Shown piece after piece: positions 32,240 through 45,434 of a stretch of DNA of 64,000 nt. How positions within the stretch are numbered: the first letter of the stretch is position 1; every line of letters starts with the position of its first letter. A model generated the notes under the pieces. The model made no database searches. It saw only the letters and a list, made by a program, of their open reading frames with translations, and was not told where the DNA came from. The stretch is taken from positions 2,728,001 through 2,792,000 of the forward strand of contig JAZGTN010000192.1 of the NCBI GenBank assembly GCA_037783415.1, written 5' to 3'. A program made the position numbers and the translations under genes. This stretch comes from Leptasterias polaris. Its lineage: Eukaryota > Echinodermata > Asteroidea > Forcipulatida > Asteriidae.

Positions 32240-34090
32240 AAAACAAAACATTTTAAATTGAAAATCTTACATTATACAGGTAAATTTTCTTTTGTTCATC
32301 AAGGGTGTCCTAAATCGGTCATTTTAGTAGAATGAAACTTGAACAATCTTTATTTTTTCGAGACCAAGCTAATATTTCCACAGAAATGTGCTCACATGAC
32401 CATGCTGTCTACGGAATGTGCATGAGTACCAGCAACGATTATGCTATTTAGATGGTTAGTGCGCACAACAAGGAAAAATATCATTGCAATGTTGGGGAAT
32501 AATCTCTTTTCCTGAGCATGCGCAGAAAGGTTAATTATTTGGTCAAGGCGTTCGTAACTGGTTTTTGTACGTTGTACAAATGTAGTAATGTAATTTCATC
32601 AATAGTGGGTGATTACTTTTGTGCTATTGCATCGTTGTGAACGCTCTCTAGCATTCAATGTGTCTTGCATTTATTGTTGCGTGCACAGTAACGAAATAAT
32701 AAAGACTACAAGCCTGTACTAGTAAATTGCAAATGATACATGTATGCTTGTGTGTGTCGCAAAGGATCGTGCAATGTGGCAATGTTGCATTGTGGTCAAC
32801 GTTTTGCGGCACTTTTTGAGTGAATTTGTTTTACGTTGGTGTGTAGCAATGAAAAGTGCGTTAATAAGTTGGTGATATTCACTTTTCATGTGCGTTTAGG
32901 GACAGTGTATAGGCGCATATCAGAGACTGCTAAAACTTGCATATCACTGATCCTTCCCAAGCAATCTGAATCCCACAATGAATGGTTACGTTACATCTAC
33001 AATGCTATGCATTAAGAATTATATAATAATACAATTGATGGTTTGGGTTGTCATGGTTACGCAGTACTCAATCTATAGAATTCCGTAATCGTACAGGAAC
33101 AAGTAACTATGGTCAGCCTTTAAACTGGTCTGCCTTGTGAATAGCATTAAGTTTAGTGTTAGATTTTAACAATGGTCTGCTTGCCGATTGTAACACAAAT
33201 CTTCTCTAAGAAAATGTGCTCTGGCAGGCTTGGGTATTTTGACCCTCACACTGGAAAGAACAAATTCCATCAATACATTTTACCTATGACCTTTGAAGAG
33301 AAAAATGTTAGTTGATTGCTTCATGATTGACGATACCTACAAAAGCGTTTCTTATTAAAATGTCAAGAAAAGGATAAACTGTATCAAAACCAAGATTGTA
33401 ACAAATTTTCATCGCATGACGCAAAAATAGCTGTTATTGGCACTTTCATTTGGTGGAAGGTATCGTGTTCATATAGGGACCGTAACAAACATTTATGGAG
33501 AATTAGGATTATAGGTTGCTGAATCTTAGCATTTCACTGGTCTTTCCCGAACCATTGGAATCCCACAATGAATGGTTACCTTACATCTACAATTCTACGC
33601 ATCGAGAGTTATATAACCATACAATGGATGGCCCAGTTGTCATGGTTATGCAGTACTCAATCTATAGAATGTGGAAGCCTGCATTATTCGTTAACAAAGA
33701 TCTGCTTGTCAGTTGTAATGTGAAATACAACAGATCTGGAGAAAAAGAAATCGATGTACGCGTTTAGGCTAGCTATGGTTCCCATGAAATGCACGCAAAG
33801 TAGAGCGTTTTTTAAGTATCGAATGACCTCCCCCCCCCCCGAAACATAAATAAAGAAGAAAACCTGCCTACTACTTTTAAAGTGACATAAAAAGGACGAA
33901 CGAATTAAAGATATAAAATAGTGATAAAAATAAATGTCTTAAAATCGAGGTTTAAACAAAAATTGCCTGACACTAAGTTTGTTCAGTTAATGACACTTTC
34001 ATTTGCTGTGACGGATCGTGTCCGCATAGGGACCGTAACTATGGATGCATAGGATTAACGATTGCTTAAACTTCGCATTTCACTGGTCTT
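32240..34090. repeat. degraded direct repeats of about 550-600 bp before the satellite
   Basis: The segment around ATCCCACAATGAATGGTTAC followed by GCAGTACTCAATCTATAGAA occurs at about 32970-33080 and 33562-33668. A preceding marker, GGGACCGTAAC then GCATTTCACTGGTC, occurs at about 33477-33543 and 34029-34089, with a weaker copy at about 32899-32955. So there are two full copies and part of a third. The third is cut at CTGGTCTTTC, where the 66-bp array begins. The 83-codon plus-strand frame at 33516-33767 is not recognised. Confidence 0.6.
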
Positions 34091-35191
34091 TCATGTGACA
34101 GAAAAGGTTGTGATTATTAGAAAACTCAATTCTGCACTCAAACGACTGTAGGTCATTCATGTGACGTCACAGGTTGTGATGATTAGAAAACTCACTGCTA
34201 CACTCAAACGACTGTAGGTCAATCATGTGACGGCACAGGTTGTGATAATTAGAAAACTCACTAATGCACTAAAACAAAGGTAGGTCATTCATGTGGCCGC
34301 ACAGGTTTTGATGATTAGTAAATTCACTGCTGCACTCAAACAACTGTAGGTCAGTCATGTGACGGCAAAGGTTGTGATGATTAGCAAACTCACTGCTGCG
34401 CTCAAACGACTGTAGGTCATTCATGCGGCCGCACAGGTTTTGATGACTGCTGCACTCAAACGACTGTAGGTATTCATGTGATTGCACATGTTGTGATGAT
34501 TAGTAAACTCACTGCAATACTCAAACGACTGTAGGTCATTTGTATGACGTCACAGGTTGTGATTATTAGCAAACTCACTGCTGCACTCAAACGACTGTAG
34601 GTCATTCATGTGACAGCACAGGTTGTGAAGATTAGCAAAGTCACTGCTGCACTCAAACGACTGTAGGTCATTCATGTGACGGCAAAGGTTTTGATGATTA
34701 GAAAACTCAATCCTGCACTCAATCGACTGTAGGTCATTCCTCATGTGACGGCAAAGGTTGTGATGATTAGAAAACTCACTGCTGCACTGAAACGACTGTA
34801 GGTCATTCATGTGGTGGCACAGAATGTGATGATAAGGAGACTCACTGCTGCACTCAAACGACTGTAGGTCATTCATGTGACTGCATAGGTTGTGTTGATT
34901 AGTAAATTCACTGCTGTACTCAAACGACTGTATGTAATTCATGTGACGGCACAGGTTGTGTTGATTAGTAAATTCACTGCTGCATTCAAACGACTGTAGG
35001 TAATTCATGTGACGGCACAGGTTGTGATGATTATCAAACTCACTGCTGCACTCAAAGGACTGCAGGTCATTCATGTGACGGCACAGGTTGTGATGATTAG
35101 AAAACTCACTGCTGCACTGAAACGACTGTAGGTCTTTCATGTGGCGGCACAGAATGTGATGATAAGGATACTCACTGCTGCACTCAAACGA

Positions 35192-37185
35192 CTAAAGGTC
35201 ACTCATGTGACGGCACAGGGTGTGATGATTAGGAGACTCACTGCTGCACTCAAACGACTGTAAGTCTTTCATGTGATGGCAAATGCTCTGATGATTAGGA
35301 GACTCACTGCTGCACTCAAACGACTGTAGGTCATTCATGTGACGGCACAGGGTGTGATGATTAGCAAAGTCACTGCTGCACTCAAACGACTGTAGGTCAT
35401 TCATGTGACGGCACAGGTTGTGATGACTAGCAAAGTCACTGCTGCACTCAAACGACTGTTGGTCATTCATGTGATGGCACAGGTTTTGATGATTAGTAGA
35501 CTCACTGCTGCACTCAAACGACTGTAGGTCATTCATGTGACAGCACAGGTTGTGATTATTAGAAAACTCAATTCTGCACTCAAATGACTGTAGGTCATTC
35601 ATGTGACGGCAAAGGTTGTGATGATTAGAAAACTCACTGCTGCACTCACACGACTGAAGGTCATTCATGTGACAGTACAGTTTGTAATTATTAGTAGACT
35701 CACTGCTGCATTCAAATGACTGTATGTCATTCTGATGATGCACAGGTTGTGATGATTAGGAGACTCACTGCTGCACTCAAACGACTGTAGGTCATTGATG
35801 TGATGGCACAGGTTGTGATGATTAGTAAAGTTACTGCTGCACTCAAACGACTGTAGGTCATTCATGTGATGGCACAGGTTGTGATGATTAGTAGACTCAC
35901 TGCTGCACTCAAACAACTGTAGGTCATTCATGTGACGGCAAAGGTTTTGATGATTAGCAAACTCACTGCTGCACTCAAACGACGGTAGGTCATTCATGTG
36001 ACAGCACAGGTTGTGATGATTAGCAAAGTCACTGCTGCACTCAAACGACTGTAGGTCATTCATGTGACGTCACAGGTTGTGATGATTAGAAAACTCACTG
36101 CTGCACTCAAACGACTGTAGGTCAATCATGTGACGGCACAGGTTGTGATAATTAGAAAACTCACTGCTGCACTAAAACAAAGGTAGGTCATTCATGTGGC
36201 CGCACAGGTTTTGATGATTAGTAAATTCACTGCTGCACTCAAACAACTGTAGGTCAGTCATGTGACGGCACAGGGTGTGATGATTAGGAGACTCACTGCT
36301 GCACTCAAACGACTGTAAGTCTTTCATGTGATGGCAAAGGCTCTGATGATTAGGAGACTCACTGCTGCACTCAAACGACTGTAGGTCATTCATGTGACGG
36401 CACAGGTTGTGATGATTAGCAAAGTCACTGCTGCACTCAAACGACTGTAGGTCATTCATGTGACGGCACAGGTTGTGATGACTAGCAAAGTCACTGCTGC
36501 ACTCAAACGACTGTTGGTCATTCATGTGATGGCACAGGTTTTGATGATTAGTAGACTCACTGCTGCACTCAAACGACTGTAGGTCATTCATGTGACAGCA
36601 CAGGTTGTGATTATTAGAAAACTCAATTCTGCACTCAAATGACTGTAGGTCATTCATGTGACGGCAAAGGTTGTGATGATTAGAAAACTCACTGCTGCAC
36701 TCACACGACTGAAGGTCATTCATGTGACAGTACAGTTTGTAATTATTAGTAGACTCACTGCTGCACTCACACGACTGAAGGTCATTCATGTGACAGTACA
36801 GTTTGTAATGATTAGGAGACTCACTGCTGTACTCAAACGACTGTAGGTCATTGATGTGATGGCACAGGTTGTGATGATTAGTAAAGTTACTGCTGCACTC
36901 AAACGACTGTAGGTCATTCATGTGATGGCACAGGTTGTGATGATTAGTAGACTCACTGCTGCACTCAAACAACTGTAGGTCATTCATGTGACGGCAAAGG
37001 TTTTGATGATTAGAAAACTCACTGCTGCACTCAAACGACTGTAGGTCATTCATGTGACGGCAAAGGTTGTGATGATTAGCAAACTCACTGCTGCACTCAA
37101 ACGACGGTAGGTCATTCATGTGACAGCACAGGTTGTGATGATTAGCAAAGTCACTGCTGCACTCAAACGACTGTAGGTCATTCAT
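35192..37185. repeat. higher-order duplication, offset 1122 bp
   Basis: The unit series ending at 36063 recurs ending at 37185 (17 x 66 = 1122 bp), with the same sequence of variant units. Copies differ by a few point changes and by gain or loss of whole units. Confidence 0.7.
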
Positions 37186-39052
37186 GTGACGTCACAGGTT
37201 GTGATGATTAGAAAACTCACTGCTGCACTCAAACGACTGTAGGTCAATCATGTGACGGCACAGGTTGTGATAATTAGAAAACTCACTGCTGCACTAAAAC
37301 AAAGGTAGGTCATTCATGTGGCCACACAGGTTTTGATGATTAGTAAATTCACTGCTGCACTCAAACAACTGTAGGTCAGTCATGTGACGGCAAAGGTTGT
37401 GATGATTAGCAAACTCACTGCTGCACTGAAACGACTGTAGGTCATTCATGTGGCGGCACAGAATGTGATGATAAGGAGACTCACTGCTGCACTCAAACGA
37501 CTGTAGGTCATTCATGTGACTGCATAGGTTGTGTTGATTAGTAAATTCACTGCTGTACTCAAACGACTGTTGGTCATTCATGTGATGGCACAGGTTTTGA
37601 TGATTAGTAAATTCACTGCTGCACTGAAACGACTGTAGGTCATTCATGTGATTGCACATGTTGTGATGATTAGTAGACTCACTGCAATACTCAAACGACT
37701 GTAGGTTATTTGTATGACGTCACAGGTTGTGATTATTAGCAAACTCACTGCTGCACTCAAACGACTGTAGGTCAGTCATGTGACAGCACAGGTTGTGAAG
37801 ATTAGCAAAGTCACTGCTGCACTCAAACGACTGTAGGTCATTCATGTGACGGCAAAGGTTGTGATGATTAGAAAACTCACTGCTGCACTGAAACGACTGT
37901 AGGTCATTCATGTGGCGGCACAGAATGTGAAAATAAGGAGACTTACTGCTGCACTCAAACGACTGTAGGTCATTCATGTGACGGCACAGGTTGTGAAGAT
38001 TAGTAAATTCACTGCTGTACTTAAACGACTGTAGGTAATTCATGTGACGGCACAGGTTGTGTTGATTAGTAAATTCACTGCTGCATTCAAACGACGGTAG
38101 GTCATTCTTATGACGGCACAGGTTTTGATGATTAGTAGACTCACTGCAATACTCAAACGACTGTAGGTCATTTATATGACGTCACAGGTTGTGATTATAA
38201 GCAAACTCACTGCTGCACTCAAACGACTAGGTCATTCATGTGACGGCACAGGTTGTGAAGATTAGCAAAGTCACTGCTGCACTCAAACGACTGTAGGTCA
38301 TTCATGTGACGGCAAAGGTTTTGATGATTAAAAAACTCACTCCTGCACTCAAACGACTGTAGGTCATTCATGTGACGGCAAAGGTTGTGATGATTAGAAA
38401 ACTCACTCCTGCACTCAAACGACTGTAGGTCATTCATGTGACGGCAAAGGTTGTGATGATTAGAAAACTCACTGCTGCACTGAAACGACTGTAGGTCATT
38501 CATGTGGCGGCACAGAATGTGATGATAAGGAGACTCACTGCTGCACTCAAACGACTGTAGGTCATTCATGTGACTGCATAGGTTGTGTTGATTAGTAAAT
38601 TCACTGCTGTACTCAAACGACTGTATGTAATTCATGTGACGGCACAGGTTGTGTTGATTAGTAAATTCACTGCTGCATTCAAACGACTGTTGGTCATTCA
38701 TGCGATGGCACAGGTTTTGATGATTAGTAAATTCACTGCTGCACTGAAACGACTGTAGGTCATTCATGTGATTGCACATGTTGTGATGATTAGTAGACTC
38801 ACTGCAATACTCAAACGACTGTAGGTTATTTGTATGACGTCACAGGTTGTGATTATTAGCAAACTCACTGCTGCACTCAAACGACTGTAGGTCAGTCATG
38901 TGACAGCACAGGTTGTGAAGATTAGCAAAGTCACTGCTGCACTCAAACGACTGTAGGTCATTCATGTGACGGCAAAGGTTTTGATGATTAGAAAACTCAC
39001 TCCTGCACTCAAACGACTGTAGGTCATTCATGTGACGGCAAAGGTTGTGATG

Positions 39053-41863
39053 ATTAGAAAACTCACTGCTGCACTGAAACGACTGTAGGTCATTCATGTG
39101 GCGGCACAGAATGTGAAAATAAGGAGACTTACTGCTGCACTCAAACGACTGTAGGTCATTCATGTGACGGCACAGGTTGTGAAGATTAGTAAATTCACTG
39201 CTGTACTTAAACGACTGTAGGTAATTCATGTGACGGCACAGGTTGTGTTGATTAGTAAATTCACTGCTGCATTCAAACGACTGTAGGTCATTCTTATGAC
39301 GGCACAGGTTTTGATGATTAGTAGACTCACTGCAATACTCAAACGACTGTAGGCCATTTATATGACGTCACAGGTTGTGATTATTAGCAAACTCACTGCT
39401 GCACTCAACTGACTAGGTCATTCATGTGACGGCACAGGTTGTGAAGATTAGCAAAGTCACTGCTGCACTCAAACGACTGTAGGTCATTCATGTGACGGCA
39501 AAGGTTTTGATGATTAAAAAACTCACTCCTGCACTCAAACGACTGTAGGTCATTCATGTGACGGCAAAGGTTGTGATGATTAAAAAACTCACTGCTGCAC
39601 TGAAATGTCTGTAGGTCATTCATGTGACGGCACAGGTTGTGTTGATTAGTAAATTCACTGCTGAACTCAAATGACTGTAGGTAATTCATGTGACGGCACA
39701 GGTTGTGTTGATTAGTAATTTCACTGCTGCATTCAAACGACTGTAGGTAATTCATGTGACGGCACAGGTTGTGATGATTAGCAAACTCACTGCTGCGCTC
39801 AAACGACTGTAGGTCATTCATGCGGCCGCACAGGTTTTGATGATTAGTAAATTCACTGCTGCACTCAAACAACTGTAGGTCAGCCATGTGACGGCAAAGG
39901 TTGTGATGATTAGCAAACTCACTGCTGCGCTCAAACGACTGTAGGTCATTCATGCGGCCGCACAGGTTTTGATGACTGCTGCACTCAAACGACTGTAGGT
40001 ATTCATGTGATTGCACATGTTGTGATGATTAGTAGACTCACTGCAATACTCAAACGACTGTAGGTCATTTGTATGACATCACAGGTTGTGATTATTAGAA
40101 AACTCACTGCTGCACTGAAACGACTGTAGGTCATTCATGTGGCGGCACAGAATGTGAAAATAAGGAGACTTACTGCTGCACTCAAACGACTGTAGGTCAT
40201 TCATGTGACGGCACAGGTTGTGAAGATTAGTAAATTCACTGCTGTACTTAAACGACTGTAGGTAATTCATGTGACGGCACAGGTTGTGTTGATTAGTAAA
40301 TTCACTGCTGCATTCAAACGACTGTAGGTCATTCTTATGACGGCACAGGTTTTGATGATTAGTAGACTCACTGCAATACTCAAACGACTGTAGGTCATTT
40401 ATATGACGTCACAGGTTGTGATTATTAGCAAACTCACTGCTGCACTCAAACGACTAGGTCATTCATGTGACGGCACAGGTTGTGAAGATTAGCAAAGTCA
40501 CTGCTGCACTCAAACGACTGTAGGTCATTCATGTGACGGCAAAGGTTTTGATGATTAAAAAACTCACTCCTGCACTCAAACGACTGTAGGTCATTCATGT
40601 GACGGCAAAGGTTGTGATGATTAAAAAACTCACTGCTGCACTGAAACGACTGTAGGTCATTCATGTGATGGCACAGGTTGTGTTGATTAGTAAATTCACT
40701 GCTGTACTCAAACGACTGTAGGTAATTCATGTGACGGCACAGGTTGTGTTGATTAGTAAATTCACTGCTGCATTCAAACGACTGTAGGTCATTCATGTGA
40801 CGGCAAAGGTTGTGATGATTAGAAAACTCACTGCTGCACTGAAACGACTGTAGGTCATTCATGTGGCGGCACAGAATGTGAAAATAAGGAGACTTACTGC
40901 TGCACTCAAACGACTGTAGGTCATTCATGTGACGGCACAGGTTGTGAAGATTAGTAAATTCACTGCTGTACTTAAACGACTGTAGGTAATTCATGTGACG
41001 GCACAGGTTGTGTTGATTAGTAAATTCACTGCTGCATTCAAACGACTGTAGGTCATTCTTATGACGGCACAGGTTTTGATGATTAGTAGACTCACTGCAA
41101 TACTCAATCGACTGTAGGCCATTTATATGACGTCACAGGTTGTGATTATTAGCAAACTCACTGCTGCACTCAACTGACTAGGTCATTCATGTGACGGCAC
41201 AGGTTGTGAAGATTAGCAAAGTCACTGCTGCACTCAAACGACTGTAGGTCATTCATGTGACGGCAAAGGTTTTGATGATTAAAAAACTCACTCCTGCACT
41301 CAAACGACTGTAGGTCATTCATGTGACGGCAAAGGTTGTGATGATTAAAAAACTCACTGCTGCACTGAAATGTCTGTAGGTCATTCATGTGACGGCACAG
41401 GTTGTGTTGATTAGTAAATTCACTGCTGAACTCAAATGACTGTAGGTAATTCATGTGACGGCACAGGTTGTGTTGATTAGTAATTTCACTGCTGCATTCA
41501 AACGACTGTAGGTAATTCATGTGACGGCACAGGTTGTGATGATTAGCAAACTCACTGCTGCGCTCAAACGACTGTAGGTCATTCATGCGGCCGCACAGGT
41601 TTTGATGATTAGTAAATTCACTGCTGCACTCAAACAACTGTAGGTCAGCCATGTGACGGCAAAGGTTGTGATGATTAGCAAACTCACTGCTGCGCTCAAA
41701 CGACTGTAGGTCATTCATGCGGCCGCACAGGTTTTGATGACTGCTGCACTCAAACGACTGTAGGTATTCATGTGATTGCACATGTTGTGATGATTAGTAG
41801 ACTCACTGCAATACTCAAACGACTGTAGGTCATTTGTATGACATCACAGGTTGTGATTATTAG
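39053..41863. repeat. higher-order duplication, offset 1765 bp
   Basis: 39053-40098 matches 40818-41863 nearly base for base. The minus-strand 203-codon frames at 39405-40016 and 41170-41781 are identical. 1765 is not a multiple of 66 because the block includes short-deleted units. One substitution was noticed (near 39350 versus 41108). Confidence 0.8.
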
Positions 41864-43241
41864 CAAACTCACTGCTGCACTCAAACGACTGTAGGTCATT
41901 CATGTGACAGCACAGGTTGTGAAGATTAGCAAAGTCACTGCTGCACTCAAACAACTGTAGGTCATTCATGTGACGGCAAAGGTTTTGATGATTAGAAAAC
42001 TCACTGCTGCACTGAAACGACTGTAGGTCATTCATGTGGCGGCACAGAATGTGATGATAAGGAGACTCACTGCTGCACTCAAACGACTGTAGGTCATTCA
42101 TGTGACTGCATAGGTTGTGTTGATTAGTAAATTCACTGCTGTACTCAAACGACTGTATGTAATTCATGTGACGGCACAGGTTGTGTTGATTAGTAAATTC
42201 ACTGCTGCATTCAAACGACTGTAGGTAATTCATGTGACGGCACAGGTTGTGATGATTATCAAACTCACTGCTGCACTCAAACGACTGAAGGTCATTCATG
42301 TGACGGCACAGGTTGTGATGATTAGAAAACTCACTGCTGCACTGAAACGACTGTAGGTCATTCATGTGGCGGCACAGAATGTGATGATAAGGAGACTCAC
42401 TGCTGCACTCAAACGACTAAAGGTCACTTATGTGACGGCACAGGGTGTGATGATTAGGAGACTCACTGCTGCACTCAAACGACTGTAAGTCTTTCATGTG
42501 ATGGCAAAGGCTCTGATGATTAGGAGACTCACTGCTGCACTCAAACGACTGTAGGTCATTCATGTGACGGCACAGGTTGTGATGATTAGCAAAGTCACTG
42601 CTGCACTCAAACGACTGTTGGTCATTCATGTGATGGCACAGGTTTTGATGATTAGTAAATTCACTGCTGCACTGAAACGACTGTAGGTCATTCATGTGAT
42701 TGCACATGTTGTGATGATTAGTAGACTCACTGCAATACTCAAACGACTGTAGGTCATTTGTATGACGTCACAGGTTGTGATTATTAGCAAACTCACTGCT
42801 GCACTCAAACGACTGTAGGTCATTCATGTGACAGCACAGGTTGTGAAGATTAGCAAAGTCACTGCTGCACTCAAACAACTGTAGGTCATTCATGTGACGG
42901 CAAAGGTTTTGATGATTAGAAAACTCACTGCTGCACTGAATTGACTGTAGGTCATTCATGTGGCGGCACAGAATGTGATGATAAGGAGACTCACTGCTGC
43001 ACTCAAACGACTGTAGGTCATTCATGTGACTGCATAGGTTGTGTTGATTAGTAAATTCACTGCTGCATTCAAACGACTGTAGGTAATTCATATGACGGCA
43101 CAGGTTGTGATGATTATCAAACTCACTGCTGCACTCAAACGACTGTAGGTCATTCATGTGACGGTAAAGGTTGTGATGATTAGTAGACTCACTGCTGCAC
43201 TCAAACGACTGTAGGTCATTCATGTGACGGCAAAGGTTGTG

Positions 43242-44062
43242 CTTACTACTAACTTGTCAATTTCTATGTACTGTCATGGAGTAGAATTGTGATTCTTGGT
43301 TGGGTTGGATCTCCCAGTCTTCACTAACCACTCTATCCACTTATTATACCCTTTGAAAGTAGATAATTTTATAGGACGTGTTCTTTTCAGAATTATATAG
43401 ACCCCTTGCATACAATGCACAATGCTACTGGTATGCTGAAGCCACGCGCAGGATTTTACGTACCAAGAGAAGCTGTCGTGCAAAGAAATGCCTCCTTTTT
43501 GCCTAAGTGAGGGCGCTGTCTGAGAGTGTGATTTCATATGCAAGGGGTCTATTTAACCTTGAGAAAGTAGATAATTCATGGTGCAATTGCAAATTGAAAA
43601 CAATATTTGTACTCCGCCATGCTTTGCATCAAGTCATACGTATAAAAGTTACATCATGATGGAAATATTGACTGAAAACAGCCAGTTAACAAACACGTTT
43701 TTGTTAACAACTGTTAATGCTTTTCATGTTTCATATTTTGCAGACATTCTGTACAAGAAGCTGTTAGACTGTAACCTTTCAGTGATGTTACATCATGAAG
43801 GGGATATTGAGCAGCCTCTCTGAGTGAAGTCAGCTTTCTCCACAACAGGTGATTCTTGCATTTTAATCCAATATATCTACTTGGCTGCTTCATCACAAAT
43901 CAATAATAAACTAATTATTTTCCATGCATTTGGGTCTTCTCTTATTTTTTCAATCAACGCTTGCATTTAGAAAATTGTACATCACATAATCATTTGCTTA
44001 TTATTTTATGAGTCTTATGTTTCGAAGAGCATAAAAGTTCTTCCTGTGATTTTATACTGAGG
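43242..44062. repeat. non-satellite spacer, copy 1
   Basis: Unique sequence between blocks A and B, repeated almost unchanged 16,375 bp further on (59617-60437, interrupted by a LINE). It contains a small MITE (43398-43551) and an 81-codon plus-strand frame (43578-43823) identical in both copies, which I do not recognise. Identity over so short a time says little about coding. Confidence 0.85.
43398..43551. mobile_element. MITE in the spacer, copy 1
   Basis: Perfect 15-bp inverted repeats TAGACCCCTTGCATA (43398-43412) and TATGCAAGGGGTCTA (43537-43551), 154 bp in all. The ends resemble the AGACCCTTCTCA element at 11432-11647. No coding capacity. Confidence 0.7.
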
Positions 44063-45434
44063 GCACATGTTTTTCTAATTAGTAAATGTACTGCTACACT
44101 CCAACCACTTAAGGTCATTTATATGACGGCACACATTGTGATGATTAGAAAACTCATTGCAACACTCTAACCACTGAATGTCACTCATGTGACGTCACAG
44201 GTTGTGATGATTAGAAAACTCACTGCTGCACTCAAACGACTGTAGGTCAATCATGTGACGGCACAGGTTGTGATAATTAGAAAACTCACTGCTGCACTAA
44301 AACAAAGGTAGGTCATTCATGTGGCCGCACAGGTTTTGATGATTAGTAAATTCACTGCTGCACTCAAACAACTGTAGGTCAGTCATGTGACGGCAAAGGT
44401 TGTGATGATTAGCAAACTCACTGCTGCGCTCAAACGACTGTAGGTCATTCATGCGGCCGCACAGGTTTTGATGACTGCTGCACTCAAACGACTGTAGGTA
44501 TTCATGTGATTGCACATGTTGTGATGATTAGTAGACTCACTGCAATACTCAAACGACTGTAGGTCATTTGTATGACGTCACAGGTTGTGATTATTAGCAA
44601 ACTCACTGCTGCACTCAAACGACTGTAGGTCATTCATGTGACAGCACAGGTTGTGAAGATTAGCAAAGTCACTGCTGCACTCAAACGAATGTAGGTCATT
44701 CATGTGACGGCAAAGGTTTTAATGATTAGAAAACTCAATCCTGCACTCAAACGACTGTAGGTCATTCATGTGACGGCAAAGGTTGTGATGATTAGAAAAC
44801 TCACTGCTGCACTGAAACGACTGTAGGTCATTCATGTGGCGGCACAGAATGTGATGATAAGGAGACTCACTGCTGCACTCAAACGACTGTAGGTCATTCA
44901 TGTGACTGCATAGGTTGTGTTGATTAGTAAATTCACTGCTGTACTCAAACGACTGTATGTAATTCATGTGACGGCACAGGTTGTGTTGATTAGTAAATTC
45001 ACTGCTGCATTCAAACGACTGTAGGTAATTCATGTGACGGCACAGGTTGTGATGATTATCAAACTCACTGCTGCACTCAAACGACTGAAGGTCATTCATG
45101 TGACGGCACAGGTTGTTATGATTAGAAAACTCACTGCTGCACTGAAACGACTGTAGGTCATTCATGTGGCGGCACAGAATGTGATGATAAGGAGACTCAC
45201 TGCTGCACTCAAACGACTAAAGGTCACTCATGTGACGGCACAGGTTGTGTTGATTAGTAAATTCACTGCTGTACTCAAACGACTGTAGGTAATTCATGTG
45301 ACGGCACAGGTTGTGTTGATTAGTAAATTCACTGCTGCATTCAAACGACTGTAGGTCATTCTTATGACGGCACAGGTTTTGATGATTGGTGACTCACTGC
45401 AATACTCAAACGACTGTAGGTCATTTTTATGACG

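Larger units (their letters stand above)
34091..43241. repeat. 66-bp minisatellite, block A (about 139 units)
   Basis: Tandem units whose plus strand runs TGACGGCACAGGTTGTG..., GATGATTAG..., AACTCACTGCTGCACTC, AAACGACTGTAGGTCATTCA. Most units are exactly 66 bp; a minority carry short indels that change frame. Read on the minus strand the unit begins MNDLQSFECSSEF and ends HHNLCRH, 22 codons. The longest open stretch is 337 codons (37185 to 36172). Recurrent stops (CTTTAG and TTTTAG contexts) and frame-changing indels repeat at the same place in higher-order copies. Confidence 0.95.

Noticed and set aside
43578..43823. 81-codon frame present in both spacers
   Set aside because: The spacers are recent copies, so identity is no evidence of selection. 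No similarity is recognised, so it is noted under the spacer only.
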